The notes under the pieces are model-generated. The model was not told the origin of the DNA, did no database searches, and saw nothing but the letters and a program-made list of their open reading frames with translations. Position numbers and translations under genes: made by a program. Positions 60,893 through 64,000 of a DNA stretch of 64,000 bases are shown piece by piece. Position 1 is the stretch's first letter, and the number at the start of each line of letters is the position of its first letter. Where the stretch lies: assembly GCF_014205175.1 (NCBI RefSeq), contig NZ_JACHNA010000001.1, positions 1,612,001 through 1,676,000 of the forward strand, read 5' to 3'. Origin of the DNA: Micrococcus cohnii. GTDB taxonomy: Bacteria > Actinomycetota > Actinomycetes > Actinomycetales > Micrococcaceae.

Positions 60893-62449
60893 ATGCCCAC
60901 CTCCGTCCAGCCCGCACTCGCCCACCGCTTCGCCGACCGGTTCCCCGAGCTGTCCGTCGCCCACGACGCGGCACCGACCCAGCACCGCACGCTGCTGGCG
61001 CTCAACGAACCGCTCGCCGCCGAGCTCGGCCTGGACCCGGACTGGCTACGCACCGACGCCGGCGTCCGCCTCCTCACCGGCGAGGCCCCCGGGCCGCACG
61101 CCCGTCCGGTCGCGCAGGGCTACGCGGGGCACCAGTTCGGCGGGTACTCCCCCGTCCTCGGCGACGGCCGCGCGCTGCTGCTCGGTGAGCTGAACCGTCC
61201 GTCGGCCCGGGAGCCGAGCCGTGCCGACACCGGCCTCACCGACCTCGTGGACCTGCACCTGAAGGGCTCGGGCCGCACGCCGTTCTCGCGCCCCGGCTCT
61301 GACGGGCTGGCGGCGGTCGGTCCGATGCTGCGCGAACTGGTCATCGGCGAAGCCCTGCACGCGATCGGCGTCCCGACCACCCGCGCGCTCGCGGTGGCGG
61401 CGACGGGCGTCACCGTGCAGCGCGACCGCCCCCTGCCCGGCGCGGTGCTCTCCCGCACGGCCGCCTCGCATCTGCGGGTCGGCACGTTCCAGTACGCGGC
61501 GGCACTCGCGCACCAGCGGTCGCAACAGGGCGACGACGCGTCGGACCTGGTGGCGCGGCTCGTCGACGAGTCCCTGCGCCGCCACCACCCGGCCGCGGAC
61601 CCCGGCCTCGACTCGCCCGTGTCCGAGCGGGCCCGGGCCCTGCTGGCCGCCGTCGTGCGCTCTCAGGCCGAGCTGGTGACCCGGTGGATGCTGATCGGGT
61701 TCGTGCACGGGGTGATGAACACGGACAACATGACGATCTCGGGCGAGTCGATCGACTTCGGCCCCTGCGCGTTCATGGAGGCGTTCGACCCGGATGCGGT
61801 GTTCTCCTCGATCGACCGCGCCGGCCGCTATGCGTTCGGCAACCAGCCGGCTGCCGCCCAGTGGAACCTCGCCCGGTTCGCCGAGACGCTGCTGCCGCTG
61901 CTCGCGGGCACCACCGAGGCAGCAGTCGAGATCGCTCAGGATGAGCTGGCCGGGTTCGCCCGGCATCAGTCACGGGCGTGGCTCGACGGGCTGCGGGCCA
62001 AGCTCGGCCTCGGGGCAGCGGCCGCCGTCGACGACGCCCAGGTCGGCGGGCTCGCCGACCGACTGTTCCCGCTGCTGGCCGAGCACGGTGTGGACTGGAC
62101 CGCATTCTGGGCCAACCTCGCGGACCTCGCCCCGGGGGACGACCGGCCGCAGGTGGCCGTGGACGCCGACCCGTTCGTCCCCGTCCCCGCGGCTCTGCAG
62201 ACCTGGTACGACGAGTGGGCGAGCCTCGGCCCCGACCGCGAGGCGATGCGCCGAGCCAATCCGAGGCGCATCCCGCGGAACCGTCCGCTCGACGCGGCCC
62301 TGACCAGCGCCGAGGCCGGCGACCTGGCCGACGTTGAACGCATCCTGGCCGCGGTGCGCGATCCGTTCACCCCGCGCGCGGACGCCCCGGACCTCGAGCG
62401 TCCGGCCTCTCCCGACGCCGGTCCGTTCGTCACCTACTGCGGCACCTGA
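60893..62449 (+). CDS. selO: Protein adenylyltransferase SelO (YdiU/UPF0061)
   Basis: 518 residues. Pseudokinase that transfers AMP from ATP to protein Ser/Thr/Tyr residues. Visible regions are GYAGHQFGGYSPVLGDGRALLLGE (ATP-binding loop), DLHLKGSGRTPFSRPGSDG, RTAASHLRVGTFQYAA and HGVMNTDNMTISGESIDFGPCAFME, all SelO marks. A TACCGT box eight bases before the ATG at 60893, with no clear ribosome-binding site, suggests a leaderless message. No Sec or Cys at the C-terminus, unlike the human selenoprotein. Confidence 0.93.
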   Translation: MPTSVQPALAHRFADRFPELSVAHDAAPTQHRTLLALNEPLAAELGLDPDWLRTDAGVRLLTGEAPGPHARPVAQGYAGHQFGGYSPVLGDGRALLLGELNRPSAREPSRADTGLTDLVDLHLKGSGRTPFSRPGSDGLAAVGPMLRELVIGEALHAIGVPTTRALAVAATGVTVQRDRPLPGAVLSRTAASHLRVGTFQYAAALAHQRSQQGDDASDLVARLVDESLRRHHPAADPGLDSPVSERARALLAAVVRSQAELVTRWMLIGFVHGVMNTDNMTISGESIDFGPCAFMEAFDPDAVFSSIDRAGRYAFGNQPAAAQWNLARFAETLLPLLAGTTEAAVEIAQDELAGFARHQSRAWLDGLRAKLGLGAAAAVDDAQVGGLADRLFPLLAEHGVDWTAFWANLADLAPGDDRPQVAVDADPFVPVPAALQTWYDEWASLGPDREAMRRANPRRIPRNRPLDAALTSAEAGDLADVERILAAVRDPFTPRADAPDLERPASPDAGPFVTYCGT

Positions 62450-62484
62450 GGTCGGGCCCGGCTGTGGCGTCCTTCCTCGACGCG

Positions 62485-63738
62485 TCAGTTGGCGAAGGCA
62501 TCCAGCAGACGGCCGTCCGCGGTGAACAGAGCGACCGAGTCGCCGCCGTTGTTCAGGACGTTTTTCTCCCCGCCGTTGTAGTAGGCGTCCTCAGTGTCGG
62601 TGCCGGGACCGGTGTACACGCGCAGCACAGCCCCTGGCCGCAACACGTACCCCTCACCGACGGTGAGCGTGTTGTAGGCGGCGTCGCGCAGCACATATCC
62701 GGACACGTCGACAGTGTGGCGGCCGTCGTTGACCAGGACAACGTGCTCCCCGGTCTCAGGCTGCAAGTCCGCCCCTGGCACGTTGTTGACGGAGTCCAGG
62801 ATGCGCACGTCGCGACCATGCGGAAACGGGTCGAGGCCGTGCACGTGGCGCATGAGCTCGAGCGGGAAGTCGGTGGTCACACGCTGGACGCCGAGGGCGA
62901 CCATCTGCTCGTACTTCTCGACTGAGTTCACGGTGTACACGCCGATCTCCAGGCCCGCGGCCGTCACCCGCTCGACGCCGGCCGCGTCGAGGGTGCGGTA
63001 GCTGGTGCCGAAGCTGTCTGCGTAGGTGGCGATCTCCGCAAGCTCCGCGGCCATCGGGACGGTGCCGCGCAGCTCCTGCAGCGGGACGTCGGGGGCGAGC
63101 TCCGCGAAGCGTCGGTTCGAGGCGGAGTCGAAGCCGAGCACCTCGACCTTGCCGGCGGCGACGAGGCGCTGCCAGCGCGGGTCCTGCTCGAGCGCGTCGG
63201 CGACGACCTGCTCGATGCCCGGCGAGCCGGCCGGGTCCTTGATTTCGATGAACACGCCGGTGTTGCGGTTGGCGACGCGCGCGGCGTCGCCGAGGTGCGG
63301 GATGCGCTCGCCGGCGAACTCGTCCGAGTAGGCGGAGCCGATCTCGAGCCGCTGCAGCTCGGCCCACGTGAAACTTGTGATCGGGTCCTTCTCGCGGCCT
63401 GGGAACACCTCGGCGACGTTCGTCGTGCGGGCCGGCGTGGAGTCGTGGAACAGGAACGGGACGCCGTCGGCGGAGAGCTGGACGTCGATTTCGAAGTGGT
63501 CGGCCTTAGCACGGACGGCGTCGCGGAAGGCGCTGACGCTATTCTCGGGGGCGGTGCCGGCGGCGCCGCGGTGGCCAATGATCAGCGGACGGTCCGCGTC
63601 CCGATGCCTGGTCGGTGCGGCGGACGCGGCGGGGGCGGCGTGGAGGCCGCCGGCGAGCGCGGCGCCGGCGAGTGCCGTGGTGACGGTGCGGCGGGGAATG
63701 GGAGCGGCGGTCTGTGGGATGTCGGTGCGGTCCTGCAT
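62485..63738 (-). CDS. Tat-exported glycerophosphodiester phosphodiesterase with C-terminal lamin-tail-like domain
   Basis: 417 residues. Tat signal with Arg16-Arg17 (PRRTVTTALAGAALAGG). The GDPD domain has the catalytic His56 in GHRGAAG and PEN at 64-66, then DVQLSADGVPFLFHD with the metal Asp and second His. The last 110 residues (RILDSVNNVPGADL onward, with VDVSGYVLRDAAYNTL and NNGGDSVALF) look like a lamin-tail (LTD) domain, common at the end of secreted actinobacterial enzymes. It would release glycerol 3-phosphate from phosphodiesters outside the cell. ATG at 63738; the 24 residues before it in the frame do not look like a signal peptide. Confidence 0.9.
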   Translation of the reverse strand: MQDRTDIPQTAAPIPRRTVTTALAGAALAGGLHAAPAASAAPTRHRDADRPLIIGHRGAAGTAPENSVSAFRDAVRAKADHFEIDVQLSADGVPFLFHDSTPARTTNVAEVFPGREKDPITSFTWAELQRLEIGSAYSDEFAGERIPHLGDAARVANRNTGVFIEIKDPAGSPGIEQVVADALEQDPRWQRLVAAGKVEVLGFDSASNRRFAELAPDVPLQELRGTVPMAAELAEIATYADSFGTSYRTLDAAGVERVTAAGLEIGVYTVNSVEKYEQMVALGVQRVTTDFPLELMRHVHGLDPFPHGRDVRILDSVNNVPGADLQPETGEHVVLVNDGRHTVDVSGYVLRDAAYNTLTVGEGYVLRPGAVLRVYTGPGTDTEDAYYNGGEKNVLNNGGDSVALFTADGRLLDAFAN

Positions 63739-63875
63739 GAGCGGGTCCTCCAGGAGGGGTGGGAGTCGCGGCCGGTGCCGGCCTCGGCCGAGGGTCCCAG
63801 TCGTGGACAACCTGCGCGTGACCAGCCGGTGGCCCCGACATGAACCTCCCGGACCCGCTGTTCACCTCCGCCGAT

Positions 63876-64000
63876 TCACTTCTGCTTCTTGTCGACCACC
63901 GTCAGGTAGAGCTGGCCGTCGCGCTCCTCGACGCGGTGCACACCGATCGGCTCGGTGGCCGGCAGGCACTGCGGCTTCCCGTCGGTGAGGCAGAAGGCGG
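63876..64000 (-). CDS. Rieske-type ferredoxin, C-terminal fragment (cut by window edge)
   Basis: Only the last 40 residues are inside the window, followed by a TGA stop at 63876-63878. They read AFCLTDGKPQCLPATEPIGV, then a short strand and DGQLYLTVVDKKQK. This is the typical end of a Rieske [2Fe-2S] ferredoxin of the ring-hydroxylating oxygenase or NirD type. The cluster-binding motifs lie outside the window, so the class cannot be settled. Nothing shows whether it belongs with the aromatic genes. Confidence 0.7.
   Translation of the reverse strand, partial: AFCLTDGKPQCLPATEPIGVHRVEERDGQLYLTVVDKKQK

Overview
The window is GC-rich throughout, with many GTG starts, four-base ATGA/GTGA gene overlaps, leaderless-looking promoters, Tat-type signal peptides and lipoboxes. 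It contains HpaD, PdxS/PdxT and Ald. Together these point to a chromosomal segment of a high-GC actinobacterium, most likely Micrococcales (Micrococcaceae-like); the genus cannot be fixed from the sequence alone. No rRNA, CRISPR array, transposase or integrase was found. One tRNA gene is present.

Layout. 1-1182: an AI-2E/PerM family membrane protein (minus strand, running off the left edge). 1224-4940: a TPP riboswitch followed by thiBPQ, a thiamine ABC importer. 4986-8654: a TetR regulator, an RNase H-domain protein and an AGCS sodium/alanine symporter. 9127-20036: a defence island containing a DUF262-DUF1524 (GmrSD-like type IV) nuclease, a type I restriction-modification operon (hsdM-hsdS-hsdR plus a small downstream gene), and a divergent HipB-like repressor joined to a broken hipA. 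Three evenly spaced operator-like palindromes lie between the hsd operon and the repressor. 20118-22532: a PhoD phosphatase and a DUF4352-type lipoprotein. 22707-30751: a surface-glycan cluster of five glycosyltransferases (one a GT-B/GT-A fusion) and a WcbI-like protein. 30947-31387: tRNA-Ala(CGC) and a VanZ-like gene. 31446-37394: lutABC and, divergently, lldP with a GntR/FadR regulator (L-lactate use). 37544-40100: an SSS symporter with its 42-residue small subunit, and a DUF456 protein. 40201-43256: pdxS and pdxT, separated by a palindrome-flanked DUF559/Vsr-like nuclease gene. 43409-48193: alanine dehydrogenase, a DedA-like protein, a CitE/HpcH-like lyase, a lipoprotein and an aminotransferase. 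48280-60714: a homoprotocatechuate meta-cleavage regulon (FAH-RraA fusion, GntR repressor, HpaE, HpaD, HpaH, HpaI) interrupted by an oppositely oriented UgpABCE/MalFGK-like ABC importer and a cupin. 60893-64000: SelO, a Tat-exported GDPD with a C-terminal lamin-tail-like domain, and the C-terminus of a Rieske-type ferredoxin.

How the genes fit together. Two catabolic units dominate. Lactate goes through LldP and LutABC to pyruvate, which alanine dehydrogenase could interconvert with alanine. Homoprotocatechuate is ring-cleaved by HpaD and processed by HpaE, a single-FAH-domain protein fused to an RraA-like domain, HpaH and HpaI, to pyruvate and succinic semialdehyde. A shared palindrome, GATCGTATACGATC, lies upstream of three blocks of this second pathway, and a GntR gene sits among them, so it looks like a single regulon. 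hpaF-like isomerase and hpaBC-like hydroxylase genes are not in the window.

The most unusual structural signal is a set of five intergenic palindromes of 59-63 bp. Two of them are 78% identical and bracket the lone nuclease gene that separates pdxS from pdxT.
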